Origin: Delphinapterus leucas
Lineage: Eukaryota; Chordata; Mammalia; Artiodactyla; Monodontidae
Assembly: GCF_002288925.2 (NCBI RefSeq)
Contig: NW_022098062.1
Location: forward strand, 9,160,605-9,224,604
Reading direction: 5' to 3'
DNA length: 64,000 bases
Below the pieces are notes generated by a model that was given only the letters and a program-made list of their open reading frames with translations, was not told the origin of the DNA and ran no database searches. A program made the position numbers and the translations under genes. This document shows positions 32,996-43,905 of the stretch, in pieces (the first letter of the stretch is position 1; each line of letters begins with the position of its first letter).

Positions 32996-33770
32996 ATGAG
33001 CTGGCAGAGGGCATCCGGCATGCAGCAATCAGAATCCAGCTTGGGCCACTGACTGAGGCTGTGGATATCCTCTAGAGGCCAATAAAGGATGGATCCCTCC
33101 CCGCTAGCCTCTGACCACTGGCTTGGGATGAACTAATTCAACCCACCTGGGTGAGGGGGAGGATGAACTTGACCTGCCTTGAGGATGTCAGAGGAGACGT
33201 GGTACATCTTTGCACTCTCCCTACTCGTCATCCTGCATCACCAATCGGGCTAAGCAAGGCTCTATTCAGCAACTCTGAAGGAGGAGAGAGAGTGTGGAAC
33301 TGCAGGGAGTGAGGGGCAGGGCACCAGGGAGAGCACGAGGAAGGAAGGACAGAATAAGAGACCTGGAACCAAAGGCAGGGAGAGCTCTGCCCTCACAGGA
33401 CGCTCCCGTGGCCAACCTTGCCCCTGTGGGTCTCCCTCTTCTTGGAAGCAGAAGCCGTGTCTCCTCCTTCTTTTGAACTAGCCAAAGGATGAGCATGGAA
33501 CGACCTCACAGAAGATGCCTGCTGGTTAGGTTTTCTTCACTAAGGGCAACGGCGTGGAGATGGTAACAGCCTCTAACGGGTATCTCCAGGGCTGTGGAGG
33601 ATGATCCTGGGGTAAGGTCCTTGTGAAAAGGACTCTGGGGCTCCAACCACTAGAAAGTCAGCATTGAGAAGGGGGTTCCAGCCAAGTGGGCGGGCATGGG
33701 CTGCTTTCACAGAGACAGAGGTCCAAAATGAAGGAGGCCATAGCCTTGTTTGTCTCTGTGGACTAAGCCC
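32996..33770. other. Unique sequence, no gene seen
   Basis: No repeat or coding signal recognised. Frames of 60-92 codons on both strands look random. Confidence 0.4.
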
Positions 33771-33799
33771 TCCCTGGGAACAGAGTTTAGTGCTAAGTG

Positions 33800-33990
33800 C
33801 TTTAGAGAGATTCAGACAGAGAAGGGTGACCAGAATGCGGACAGACTTCAAATGATGGCACAGGAGAGATAGTAAAGAAATTGGGCATGTTTAGCCAATA
33901 GAACACTCGCAGGGACAAACTATCCAATATCTAAAGAGCTGTTAGAGAATGGACTGGAACATTTGGCACATAAAGTGTGGAATTCAGACT
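33800..33990 (+). repeat. Possible CR1/L3 LINE fragment
   Basis: 'gggtgaccagaatgcggac', 'aaattgggcatgtttagcc' and 'aagagctgttagagaatgg' resemble the 3' part of mammalian CR1/L3 elements. Weak. Confidence 0.4.
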
Positions 33991-34834
33991 ATTGTTGGAA
34001 ACAGCAGGAAAAAAAAAAGATGATTGAGGCCCCATGTGAGGACCCAGAAGTGATGGCTCTGAATCATGTCATATAGCAGTGCTTCCTGACCTTGTTCACA
34101 GCATGGCTCACACAGAAACTGATCACATATGTACCACTCACTGGGGAAAAAGGAATGTATGAGGATGCCCAAAGCCACAGGTGACCAGTGATGGGACTGT
34201 GGCCACCCACGTGGCAGCCCTGTGGCTGAGGAGAATTCACAAAATGTGCCCGACGGGAGTACACTGGAGACGCTCTGCTTCCGATCACTAGAGGTGTGCA
34301 AGTAAAGACTGGCTGAGGGTTTGGGGGAGAAGGGCCGCTGCAGAAAGGGTTCCCGTACTAGAAAGTGAGTTGGTCCCTTCAGCTCAGAGCTTCCAACATT
34401 CTAGGTCTCCCGGGAGGACTGGCAGGTGGAGGCATGGGGGCTCCATGCCCACGCTCAGATCGGGGTCCTTCTGCCCCTCAGAGCAGAGGGTTTCTACGTT
34501 AGCCAGCCCCGCACAGCGATGACCCATGTCAGCCTACTTGCTGTAGGAGACACAGGTGACCCTGGGCTACGACTATCCCATTAGCTGCCCCACCACTGTG
34601 TGGGATAAGGCCTCCAGATGAACTAATGAAAACCACCTAAATTGAGTTCAATTGAGCAGAAGAAAGGAGGGTGGACCCTATCCATTATCCCTAGGCTGAC
34701 CCTCATGCATCATCCTAAACACAGAGCAGTGCCACTGTAGACAGACAATAGCAGTTAGTGAAATGGGACTTTGATGTTGTCAAAATAAAGATCCGTGCTC
34801 TGCTCACAGAGTGTGAGATGACGAGATGGCCCCA
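33991..34834. other. Unique sequence, no gene seen
   Basis: No repeat, RNA gene or coding signal recognised. Confidence 0.4.
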
Positions 34835-34876
34835 GGTTGTCCCAGCGAGATTGTCCCAGTGAGATTGTCCCAGCAT
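34835..34876 (+). repeat. 15-bp tandem repeat, three units
   Basis: Unit TTGTCCCAGYGAGA repeated three times (last copy partial), bordering a MIR. Confidence 0.85.
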
Positions 34877-34884
34877 GTCTGGTT

Positions 34885-35062
34885 GGAGAGGCATGGACTG
34901 CAGAGCCAGACAGACCTGGGCTTCTCCACTTACTGGCTGTGTGAACTTGAGCCAGTTACTTGGCCTCTCCGAGCCTCTACCTCCTCAGCTGTAAAGCAGC
35001 TTGGATAGAGTCCACCTCACAGGCTTGTTAAAGGATTTCATGAGCTAGTGTGTGGCATTGCC
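34885..35062 (+). repeat. MIR SINE
   Basis: Good sense copy: 'gactgcagagccagacagacctggg', 'cacttactggctgtgtgaac', 'cttggcctctccgagcctc'. Confidence 0.85.
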
Positions 35063-35064
35063 AC

Positions 35065-35190
35065 GGACACTCTGTGTGACCTTGGGAAGGTCATTGTGGT
35101 CACGAAGCCCCAGTGTCTCGCTCTGTAAAATGAGGGGTTTGTCCATAGATCGCTAAGGTTCCTCAGGCCCTAAGGTCCTGCATTCTCTGA
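35065..35190 (+). repeat. Second MIR-type SINE (MIR3-like)
   Basis: 'tgtgtgaccttgggaaggtcattg', 'gtaaaatgaggggtttgtcc' and 'aggttcctcaggccctaagg' follow sense MIR3. It lies directly behind the previous MIR. Confidence 0.7.
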
Positions 35191-35286
35191 TTTGGGAACG
35201 TGCAGCCACAAAAAGCCACCAGTCCCTGAAACCTGACCTCTCTCCCTTCCTCAACTCCAAATTCACCCCCTCAAGATAAGGGTCCC

Positions 35287-35486
35287 GGGGGCTTCCCTGG
35301 TGGCGCAGTGGTTGGGGGTCTGCCTGCCGATGCAGGGGACACGGGTTCGTGCCCCCGTCCAGGAAGATCCCACATGCCACGGAGTGGCTGGGCCCGTGAG
35401 CCACGGCCGCTGAGCCTGCACGTCCGGAGCCTGTGCTCCGCAACGGGAGAGGCCACGGCGGTAAGAGGCCCGCGTACCGAAAAAAA
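35287..35486 (+). mobile_element. CHR-2-like SINE
   Basis: Head 'gggggcttccctggtggcgc' through 'cccgcgtaccg' plus short A-run. Perfect 14-bp TSD AAGATAAGGGTCCC at 35,273-35,286 and 35,487-35,500. The only young SINE between 20.1 and 50.6 kb. Confidence 0.96.
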
Positions 35487-35689
35487 AAGATAAGGGTCCC
35501 CAGGTCACCTCCCCACCCACTCCTCACCCCCAATCAAACCCAGACGCCAACTCTGCAAATGCCCATCAATCTTACAAGACCCAGAAATCACTAACTTTTG
35601 ATTCATGAAGCTCTTCAGTGTCCCTAGCCAGGTGCCCTCCACTTCTGCCCTCCACAAAAGACAGCCCACACCCTGGAAGACAAAAAGCC

Positions 35690-35812
35690 ACTAATTGTTT
35701 CCCTCTGTACTCCAATATTGATTAGGAGACTACAAGTCTATTGGTATTGCATTGACAGCCAGCTGGCTCTCTTGCCTGGGGTAGATGGTCTTTAATAAGA
35801 TAGAAAGAGAAG
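35690..35812. promoter_or_regulatory. Candidate conserved non-coding element
   Basis: 'gccactaattgtttccctc', 'ccaatattgattaggagac' and 'gtctttaataagatag' form an AT-richer, non-repeat block with CCAAT and TAAT cores. Inference only. Confidence 0.3.
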
Positions 35813-36665
35813 AACTCTGTTGGGTCATGGAGTCAGAGGCCAGGATGGCGAGGCAAGGGGCAGGCTGGGCAGCTGGATGGGGTGGGGTATAGTTCTGCAT
35901 TTCTGGAACAGGGGCTCAAGGGCCACACCTGCCCACCTCCAGCCTAGCCCAGCCAGTGTAAGAGGGGAGGCCTGTGGATTCACACATCTCTCTGAGCTGA
36001 TGCTCTCAGCTCCCCCACATCTGTGCACTGGGTCTCATCCATTCCCTCCCCTAATCCCGGCTGCACCCTTCTCCACCCTGCAGTGTGACACAGGTGGCCC
36101 ACCTCCACAGATTGCATTACCCAAACCCCCTTGCTCTCTGGTTTCCATTTGAGTTCATCAGAGGAAACACTGGCGAGGGACTGAAGGGTGGAGGAAAGAG
36201 GAGTATTTATTCCCAGCTCCCTCCACCGCAGGCTCTACCTAAGGCCATGACTCCTACAGCTGCAGCTGCCTCTCAGGCCTCAGGCCTCGGTAGTAACACT
36301 GTACCACCATTGCTATGCCCTGGGGTGCTTTACCACCCTGGTAGGTTTTCCTTAACTCTGTCAATAGCCCCTGCATTAGATCCCCTCTCTTTAATTACCC
36401 CTCTGAAGCAGAGACCATGACCTGACCTGCTCCTTGGTCCAGACCAGTCAGGGACCCTGTCCTCAGCCCTAAGCTGCCGTGAGGATGCCGTGACAAGAGC
36501 ACAGTGGGGAGCGCAGTATATGAGGTGCCTTACAGAGGACACCTGGTGTCCTCATGTGTAAGAGCATCACCGTGCAGACATGGGAGGCCTCGCCCACTTA
36601 CATCACAGAGTCAAGGTTCTTTTGTCTGGTCCCTTCCTCCAACCAGAACTGTATCCCCCAACCCA
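35813..36665. other. Unique sequence, possible eroded LTR, no gene seen
   Basis: 36,340-36,420 ('ttaactctgtcaatagcccc', 'ctttaattacccctctg') faintly resembles an LTR end but is too weak to call. Frames up to 111 codons show nothing. Confidence 0.3.
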
Positions 36666-36669
36666 CCCA

Positions 36670-36785
36670 TTCTTTCTCTCATTCAATAAATCTTTAGTGA
36701 GCCCAATCTCTATTCCAGGCACAGTGCTAGGTACCAAAACATAAAAATAATTAGACACAGTTCCTGCCCCAAGGGAGGAATGTGC
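36670..36785 (-). repeat. L2 3' end fragment
   Basis: 'ctcattcaataaatctttag', 'ttccaggcacagtgctagg' and 'cacagttcctgccccaagggagg' are the antisense L2 terminus. Confidence 0.8.
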
Positions 36786-37279
36786 ATAGAATTAGGGATG
36801 CAGAGTCTTGGAGGTGCTGTGAGAACAGTGGTCGAGGGCACAGTGGGCATCGTCCATCCCTCTCTGAAACCTGAAAAACAGATGGGGTGTCTTTTGTTCA
36901 ATCCATCAATGCATCCAGAGATGAATTTTCTGTTAGGGGCTGTTTGGATTTGGACCTCTCTAGAAGTTGGGGAATGACCTGGAGGACATATCTGAGCCCT
37001 CACACAGCCCTAACCCCAGGATTCCCTTGTCCAATTCACCAACCTTGAGCAAAGAGCTTGACCTTGCCCTTGGCTTTCTCCCCTTTGAATGTGTGTGGTA
37101 ATTGGCAGCTTGCAGGATGGGGTGGGAGCAGGGTCCCAACCAATATCCCACCACTCCCTCCCAGACTGCCGCCCTCCAGACACCAGATGGGGCAGGTGTC
37201 AGCCCAGGAGTCCAAAGTCGCAGATTCCCCTCACAGGGCTCTCCCTGCTAGAATATATTCTGTCAAGGAAGGGGCCTGT

Positions 37280-37400
37280 TAAATGATCACTGCAGCTCAG
37301 AGAGGAATTTACAGAATTAATCTTTAATACTTGTCAGCATCATTATTTGGTTATTAAAAGAAGAAATAATAAAATAACAAGCTGATCCCATACCATTTGA
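37280..37400. promoter_or_regulatory. Possible conserved AT-rich element
   Basis: 'tttacagaattaatctttaatac', 'cattatttggttattaaaag' and 'ataataaaataacaagc' in otherwise GC-rich DNA. Could be plain AT-rich sequence; low confidence. Confidence 0.25.
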
Positions 37401-37429
37401 CGAGGTTCCCTCCTACCAAACACAATGCT

Positions 37430-37512
37430 CCTACACACAACACACATGCACACACAAACACATGCACACACACATGCGCTTGCACACACATACACATACA
37501 TGCACATACACC
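37430..37512. repeat. Impure CA-rich microsatellite
   Basis: ACACAC/ACATGC/CATACA units with many interruptions. Confidence 0.9.
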
Positions 37513-37894
37513 AGAGGTCCCAGAAAATCCCATGATGGCAGCAATGAGCACCAGGACCCCTGATCTCAAAGGGTGAAAGTGAGGCTGTGACAGGTGGTTG
37601 GGCGGAGGATGTTTCTTTAGGCTCCAACGACAGCTATTCACAACAGACAGACAAAACTCAATTGAGCTATCTAGAGCCTGGATATAGAGTTTGGGGAGGG
37701 TCGCCCAGTGCTACTGACAATACATATTAAATAAGTTAAAAGCTACCCAAAATGATAAAAAATTGAATGTTGTCATGTAGATCCTACATTTGAATATAAC
37801 CAGATTATAAATCACACTCCAAAGACTTCAAAACCTACATGTTGATTCAACATGCCATCAAGGGAACTCACTGCTGGCAGAAAAGGTTATAGGA

Positions 37895-38460
37895 AGGTCA
37901 CTGTCACATCCAACAGACATTTATTTGGAACCCGCCATGGGCCAAGCACTATGTCAGACACTGGGATACCAAGAGGGCTGAAGGTCACCCTGGCCTTGTT
38001 TACTCACAAGCTAAAGAGAGAAGCAGACATGGAAACGGGCGGTAGCAGTACGATGGGCCAGCCCAGGCAAAGGCAGCATGCTGTGGAGGGACAGAGGAGG
38101 GACAGCGCCTCTGCCTGGAAGAATCAGAGAGGGGTCAATAGACAAGGTGACAACTGAGATGGGTGGTAATGGGAAGTGTTGACCAGATGGAGAAGGGATG
38201 AAGGCATTCTAAGCAGAGGGAACAGCATATGCAAAGGTGCAGAGGTGTGAACGAGCATAGCGCGTTCAAAGAGCAGCAAGTAATTCCTTGGGCTGAAGCA
38301 TAGAGTGTGAGGGACACTGACAGGAGTGAAGGCTACAAAGGTTAGCTGGGGCCAGGTCATGAAGGACTTTGATTGCCAGGCTAGAAGGTGTAGAACTTAT
38401 TCAATAGCAAGTGTCAAGCCAGTAAGGCTTTAAACAAGAACATGATAAATTAGAGCCGTG
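37895..38460 (-). repeat. L2 LINE fragment
   Basis: Antisense L2: 'atttatttggaacccgcc' (decayed terminus), 'gcagagggaacagcatatgc', 'ctggggccaggtcatgaagg', 'gctttaaacaagaacatgat'. Order and spacing agree with L2. No frame. Confidence 0.8.
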
Positions 38461-38899
38461 TTTTCAAAAGATATATGGGGAGAACAATGACCATGGGATC
38501 CTGGAGGCAGTGAGGACCAAGGAACCCTCCTTCCACTGGGGAGGAGTTGATGCCTTTCTAAGGGGAGCACTCGTGAGACAAGCCCCATAGAAAGTGGGGT
38601 CATGATTTCAGGGGTCCTGGGTGGAAACCACCCCCTTCCATTTTCATCAGTGGTGTGCACCAGGTAGGGCTGATGGGTAAACAGACCCTCAGTGGGGAGG
38701 GTTTCTAGGTCCTGGAATAGCTTGGCTGGCACAGGGCCTGGTCCTCCCGTACAGACTGGACAGTGGTGGAGAAGTCCTCAGGGAAAGGAGCCAGAACCCA
38801 AGATTAGCATGCAAACCTCCAAATCAGTTTTGTTTTGGGCAAAGTTCAGGTCCATAGAAAAGGTAGAGGGTTCTTGTATAACTCAAGTTACACTTTGAT

Positions 38900-40375
38900 A
38901 AATCCAGGTCTCAAGAGTCAAGGAAGATTTCCAGTGATGGTGGAGTGCAGAGGCCAGGAAATTCTCTTCCCAAAATCTGGGACAAAATGTTCAAAAACAA
39001 AAACAACCATTTTGGGGCTCTGGAAGTCAATCAACCAAAGGCAAAACAACAAATTGAGAAGAATTTGTCACCAAAAACCAAACTGTGGGTAAGAAATTTG
39101 GGAGTCTGCAAAGTTCTACCTGGGACTGCCCACATTCCCACCCCCAGCTCTGGTTCTTCTTGGGTGGGGCTGACCATAAAAAATAATAAGTTGCACTGCA
39201 GGAGAGGGCTGACTCGATTTAGGGCAGAAGGTGAGAAGTTCATGTCCAGCAGTTGGCAGTAAAATGCTTGATCAGTGGGGAAGCAAATGGGCGAGGCCCA
39301 CAGCTCTACCAGACTGAGGGTGCCGTCCCAGCTGGGGCAAGCAGCAGAGCAGCAAACTTGCCAGAAACTTAACAGGGAGCCCCTGGAAGTTAGAGAGCCA
39401 CAGAAGGGCTGGAAAAGCATCCCTGTCTGGTATCCTTGGAGGCTGCATACCTGAAGGGAAGACCAGATGGCCTCAGAAAGTAAAAGCAGGGAAGACCTGA
39501 AAACTGCCTGAACTTGGAATGTACACCCCGTACCCAGAATCCACGCACAGAGGTGGAAGCCTTCTGGCCCAAGGTGTTTGCCTACACCTCTGGCTGATCA
39601 CTGGCTGACAACTAAGCTACGCAGACATGGACAAAACCCTCAGGAAGCCAGGCTAAAGATTAAAAGAATTTCTAAAACACTGAGTAGAGATAGCAGCAGC
39701 ATGTACCGCTGGGGAGAAAAATTCCCCAGATTAAGTCCAAATGAGTCACTTAAAAAAAAAAAAAATCCAGCAACAACAGCCCTCAAGAGTGAAAAATCAG
39801 AAGCCAAAGTTTGTACAACATATTATCTAAAATGTCCAGTTTTCAACAAAAATTTACCACATGGAAAGAAACAGGAAAGTAACCCATAATCAGGAAAGGA
39901 AAAAGAAGTCAAGAGAAACCAACTTTGAGCAGGCACAGATATTGGATTTGGTAGATGAAGACATCAAAGCAACTATTATAAATGTGTTTAAAGAATTCAA
40001 AGAAGCCATGTTTAAAGAATTAAAGGAATACATGATGACAATGACTTAACAAATGGGGCATCTCAGTAAAGAAACAGAAACTATGAAAAAGAACCTAATG
40101 GAAATTGTAGAATTGAAAACTATAGTAACAGAAATAAAAATTACATGCTATGGTGTCAACAGCAGATTTGAGATGTTAGAAGAAAGAATCATTGAACTTG
40201 AAGTCAATAGACATCATCCAATCTGAAGAACAAATAGAAAAATTATCGAAGAAGAATGAACAGAGCTTCAGAGGCCTGTGGGACAAGGAGAATTGTACCA
40301 ACATACCTATGATGGGAGGCCCAGAGAAGGGGAGGAAGAGAAAGGGGCAAAAGAATCAAGAGTGGCTCCAATTTT
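38900..40375 (+). mobile_element. L1M 5' UTR plus ORF1 start, truncated
   Basis: 38,900-39,750 reads like an L1M 5' UTR ('gtgatggtggagtgcagagg'). 39,750-40,375 is ORF1-type text: 'aagaattcaaagaagccatg', 'caacagcagatttgag', 'agaaagaatcattgaacttg', 'gaacagagcttcagaggcc'. It stops inside ORF1, an unusual 3'-truncated state that suggests deletion or recombination. A MIR follows. Confidence 0.7.
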
Positions 40376-40377
40376 GA
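40192..40377 (+). pseudogene. L1 ORF1p fragment
   Basis: About 60 codons with ORF1p-like coiled-coil text (EEQIEKLSKKNEQSFRGLWD) just upstream of where the RNA-binding domain would lie. Upstream stops break the frame; not functional. Confidence 0.6.
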
Positions 40378-40524
40378 AGTCCCTTTCACCACTCTGCTTT
40401 GGATGTGGAAGGTCAGAGGGTGCTGGGGAGTGGTGTGAGCCCCTGTAAGCCTCAGCCCTGAGCTGCCTCTCAAGGAGGGGAAATTGTACTCACGGTGTGT
40501 TGGGCACCATACTCTCACGTACTT

Positions 40525-40660
40525 CAGCCCATTGGCCCACACAAGTCTGTGAGCAGTTTGATAGCCACAGTCTCAGGATACAGAAAAGGCTCAGAGAGGT
40601 AAAGCAAATGCCCAGCTCACAAAGCTGGGACTAGAATCCAGTTCCCTCTTCTGCTCGCCT
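40525..40660 (-). repeat. MIR SINE fragment
   Basis: 'gatacagaaaaggctcagagaggtaaagc' and 'gggactagaatccag' follow antisense MIR. Confidence 0.7.
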
Positions 40661-41094
40661 TTCCCACTGCACCTGGTGCCTCTCGGCTCACATCCTCATG
40701 CCCTAGAGACTCAGCTGTGGGGGAAGGACTGGTGTGACTGCAGGCAGAGAGCAGCGCTGAGTGTGGCCCTGGGGCTCAGGAAGGGGCAGACCAGAGATGG
40801 GGGTGAGCACAGACGTGGCTCAGAGCCTACAGGACCCTCTCCTCTTTCCACAGGGAGGTGGGCCTCTTGCCACGATGGGCTGTCCCACTGCCCAGGGAGC
40901 CAGGCCCTCCCTCCAGGTGTTGACTCACCAGCCAGAGCGGGGGCTGGACAGGATTCCCAAGACCTACAGCCTCCCTTGATTCCCACCCTCGAGGGTCAGG
41001 CCCAGCAGCCTCCTTCCCGAGCCTGGCCTGAAGTTGGGCTGGGCCTGACCTCTAGAGGGTCAGCATCGCTCCCCGAGTCCTTACCTCTCAGCTC

Positions 41095-41245
41095 CACTCA
41101 TGCTTCCATTCAACCTCACAACTCTCCTGAAAAGAGGAGGCCAGGTGAGGAGTGTGCGGTCCCTCAGGTTAGACACTTTGCGTGAAGTCACACAGCTGAT
41201 GCGCCAGGATTCGTGTCCTAGTGCCCTGACTCCAAAGCCCTGCTC
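41095..41245 (-). repeat. MIR SINE fragment
   Basis: 'ttcaacctcacaactctcctg', 'gaagtcacacagctgatgcg' and 'ccctgactccaaagccc' follow antisense MIR. Confidence 0.75.
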
Positions 41246-41749
41246 TTCCCTATGTCTCTCTCTGGGGATCTTGCTCCAAATAGCCACCCCCAGCTCCCCT
41301 CCTGAGGGGCTGGGACCAGCAGGGCATGTGCTTCATACCCAAAGCTCAGCACTGGAAAGAGGAACAATGTCTCCATCACAAAATCAGCTCCCAAGTCAGC
41401 CGGGACACCCTCTCCCTCCCCGGTGCCCTTTGCCCACCCTGCACCCCTCACCTGGGGTCAAACCGGAGGAAGGAGATGTAATTGCCGTTGGAGGCAGAGC
41501 CATTCAGGTTCGCATAGTGACCGCTGGGCTAGGTGCTACCCATGGCCTCCTCTGGACATCCTCAGCCCTCCCAGGGCACCCCTCCCCTGTGGACAAGAGC
41601 TCAGCGGGCACACCCCCAGCACTCCGAGGGCGCCACTGCTGTGGCTCATCCATCTCCGAGTTCCCAGAGTGGAGCTCATGGAAGGCACCTGGAGATTGAC
41701 GGTGGAACCTCAATTACTGGCCTCCTTTGGTGCCTTCTTTTGTGTGAAT
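41246..41749. other. Unique GC-rich sequence, no gene seen
   Basis: The frame at 41,100-41,699 (199 codons) has no domain and overlaps a MIR at its start, so it is taken as chance. Confidence 0.45.
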
Positions 41750-41860
41750 CAGATCTGATGTTTAGCCTTTCTGAGCCTCAATTTCCTCATTCTTGAAAAA
41801 AAGGACAACTCATGTCTACCTCACTGGAGTGGTAGTATAAGTGAGGAAAAGGATATAATA
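41750..41860 (+). repeat. MIR SINE fragment
   Basis: 'ctttctgagcctcaatttcctcattc' and 'gtctacctcactggag' follow sense MIR. Confidence 0.65.
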
Positions 41861-41985
41861 AGGATAATATTAATATTAATAATATTAATTCCTATTAATG
41901 ATATCAACAATAATATTGATTAATAGTAATAAGATCACTACTGTTGATAATAAGGATAATTATCATTTATATTATAAATGATAGC
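41861..41985. repeat. AT-rich low-complexity tract (ATT/AAT units)
   Basis: Dense TAATAT, ATTAAT and GATAAT units with self-complementary stretches such as 'taatattaatattaataatatta', able to fold back. It adjoins the end of the MIR. Confidence 0.85.
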
Positions 41986-42740
41986 GCGAAGATGCCAGGA
42001 GAAGGAAGGGCAGGACAGCAGGGGAGAGGACGGGGTGAAACCTCGGGACTGGCTGAGGACAGAAAGGTTGGGAAGGGCCTGAAGACGAGGAGTGTTGGGG
42101 TTTGAGAGGTGGAAGGAGGCCGGAGAGCACTAGAGGAAGAGGAGGCGTGAGCAAAGGCTGGGTGGGTGCTGGGCACCCAGGTGGGACATAAGGGCTGGAG
42201 GAAGGCGGGACCAGCAGGAGGATAAAAACCAAGGGCAGCGGCCTGCGGAGTTTGGTGCCCCAAAAGCTGGGGTGAATGAGCAGCAAGTCCACAGGCAAAG
42301 CCTGTCACCTGCATGCTCCAAATTAAATAACTGCAACTCCCCTTTTATTTCCTCTCTGACAGCAACTTACTGCAAAGGCAGCCGCTTCTGACATTCTAAT
42401 ATTCTGAGTCACATCCTGTAGGGTAAGCCCATCACTGTTGTCTAAGCCGATGATTTGTACCAGGAGAGGAGGGAGCCAGGAGGGGCCGGGAGAGGCTGGC
42501 CTGGGGCTGCTGTTGGCAAAGGAGAGAAGGAGAAGCTGGACCAGCCCAGGCCTCCGGCCCTGGAGTACTTGGGACCATCTCATCGCCCCTCCCCTCTCTA
42601 CCAGCTCACTCGATAATGTTTTGGAGCACTCACTACAGGGCAGTCTGTGCCAGGCTCTCTGCGGGGGTCACGGACCCCATCGTCAGGAAGCTCACACCCC
42701 CAAGCCAGTATGGGCAGGCCCCAATTTCCCAAGCCCACAG
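41986..42740. other. Unique GC-rich sequence, no gene seen
   Basis: No repeat except a faint L2-end resemblance at 42,605-42,700. The 287-codon frame starting at 42,438 crosses a MIR and has no domain. Confidence 0.4.
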
Positions 42741-42744
42741 CAGA

Positions 42745-42975
42745 GCCCAGGGGTTAGAGACAGGTGCTTTGGAGACACACAAGACTGGGCTCATATCCTT
42801 AACTCTGCAGCTTACAAGTCCGGTAACCTCGGGAAACTTTCCAAACATCAGTCTCTGTATCTTAAGAATGAGAATAGCCACGTGGCCTCTCCCCTCATGT
42901 CAGCCAGAAGAGTAAAGAAAGAAGGCAGAGAAAGCACTGACGGACCCCAGAGCAGAGCAAGCGCTTACAGCGGCT
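42745..42975 (+). repeat. MIR SINE
   Basis: 'gacaggtgctttggagac', 'gcagcttacaagtccggtaacctcggg' and 'cagtctctgtatcttaagaatgag' follow sense MIR. Confidence 0.7.
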
Positions 42976-43689
42976 GTGAAAGTGACACCTCAGGAAGGAT
43001 GCAGTGCTGCCCAAAGCAGGGTGGGGGGGGGGGCCCACAGAGTGCTGTGGCAGTGTTGGGGAGCACCTGCTCCTACATCAGACAGTCCCGGGCAGCTAGG
43101 AGCCCCCCACAGTCCACACACCCCTTGCCTGGCCTCAGACACATGTGGAACCCTCCAGGCAGCTTTGTGTATAATGGGATGCTTCATGGAATTTTCTGTA
43201 CACACCAGCCGAGCACTAGACAGCCAAGCACAGGCAGGAGAGAAGCAAATGGGTCAGCTGACCACACTAATGGGGCGGGCGGGTCACTTCCAGAGCAATA
43301 GGAACAAATGACTGGGTGAAGCCAGGCTGGTCTTAAGCTGGAGAATAAGGCAGAAGGTTCCAAGCAAGGAAGAGTGAAAGGGCCCACCTGACGATCAGGG
43401 GCTTCCTTGCCCAAGGGGTTCTCGGTAGGGAGATACTGGCCCCCTAAAAGGACCAGCCACAGAGAAAACTGAGGGGATGGGGCTGGGAACAGGGCCAAGC
43501 CAAGAGGCTGGGGAAGATGGAGCAGAGGGGAGGGGAGAGAGACCATAGGGCTTGTGGGAGGTGCGAATGGACAGAGATTTGGGTCAAGTCTTCCCAATTA
43601 GCCTTGAAAGGGAAAAAATATTCTCCAAGGCCTGAAAGGAAGAACAAAAACAAGTAAGAGAGGAGCTCTGAGCATACCCTGAAGAGTTG
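42976..43689. other. Unique sequence, no gene seen
   Basis: Contains a G-run at 43,020-43,034 with a CCC mirror beside it. No coding signal. Confidence 0.4.
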
Positions 43690-43905
43690 CTGAAGGGCTG
43701 CTCTGGCCTATAAAATACAGGGAGTATGGTAATCTAATAAACATGGCAACAAAGCATTTGTCACCAAGCTAATTTTATTAGAACAGATCTCAAACGGCTA
43801 ATTTCCTTTTACTAATGAGCAAATTAGTTGAATCTCTGATCTGCTTTTAAGGCACTTATACTAATAAAACATGAATGACAAGTGAAATTTGTTGTGAGAT
43901 GTGGT
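43690..43905. promoter_or_regulatory. Candidate conserved non-coding element, homeodomain-rich
   Basis: Sharp AT-rich block in GC-rich surroundings, not repeat-derived as far as I can see. Cores include 'gtaatctaataaac', 'gctaattttattag', 'ggctaatttcc', 'actaatgagcaaattagttg' (an imperfect inverted TAAT pair) and 'atactaataaaac'. One of the best enhancer-like stretches here. Inference only. Confidence 0.45.

Noticed and set aside
36340..36420. Possible LTR end
   Set aside because: Only scattered similarity; no TG/CA ends or TSD.
37430..37512. CRISPR-like spaced repeats
   Set aside because: Impure CA microsatellite without regular spacers; this is an animal genome.
41861..41985. AT-rich tract as a replication origin or matrix attachment site
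   Set aside because: Composition alone does not support it; it looks like a low-complexity expansion beside a MIR.
42438..43301. 287-codon open frame on the + strand
   Set aside because: Crosses a sense MIR, has no domain, no biased codon use that I can see and no flanking gene structure. Long chance frames are expected in GC-rich DNA.
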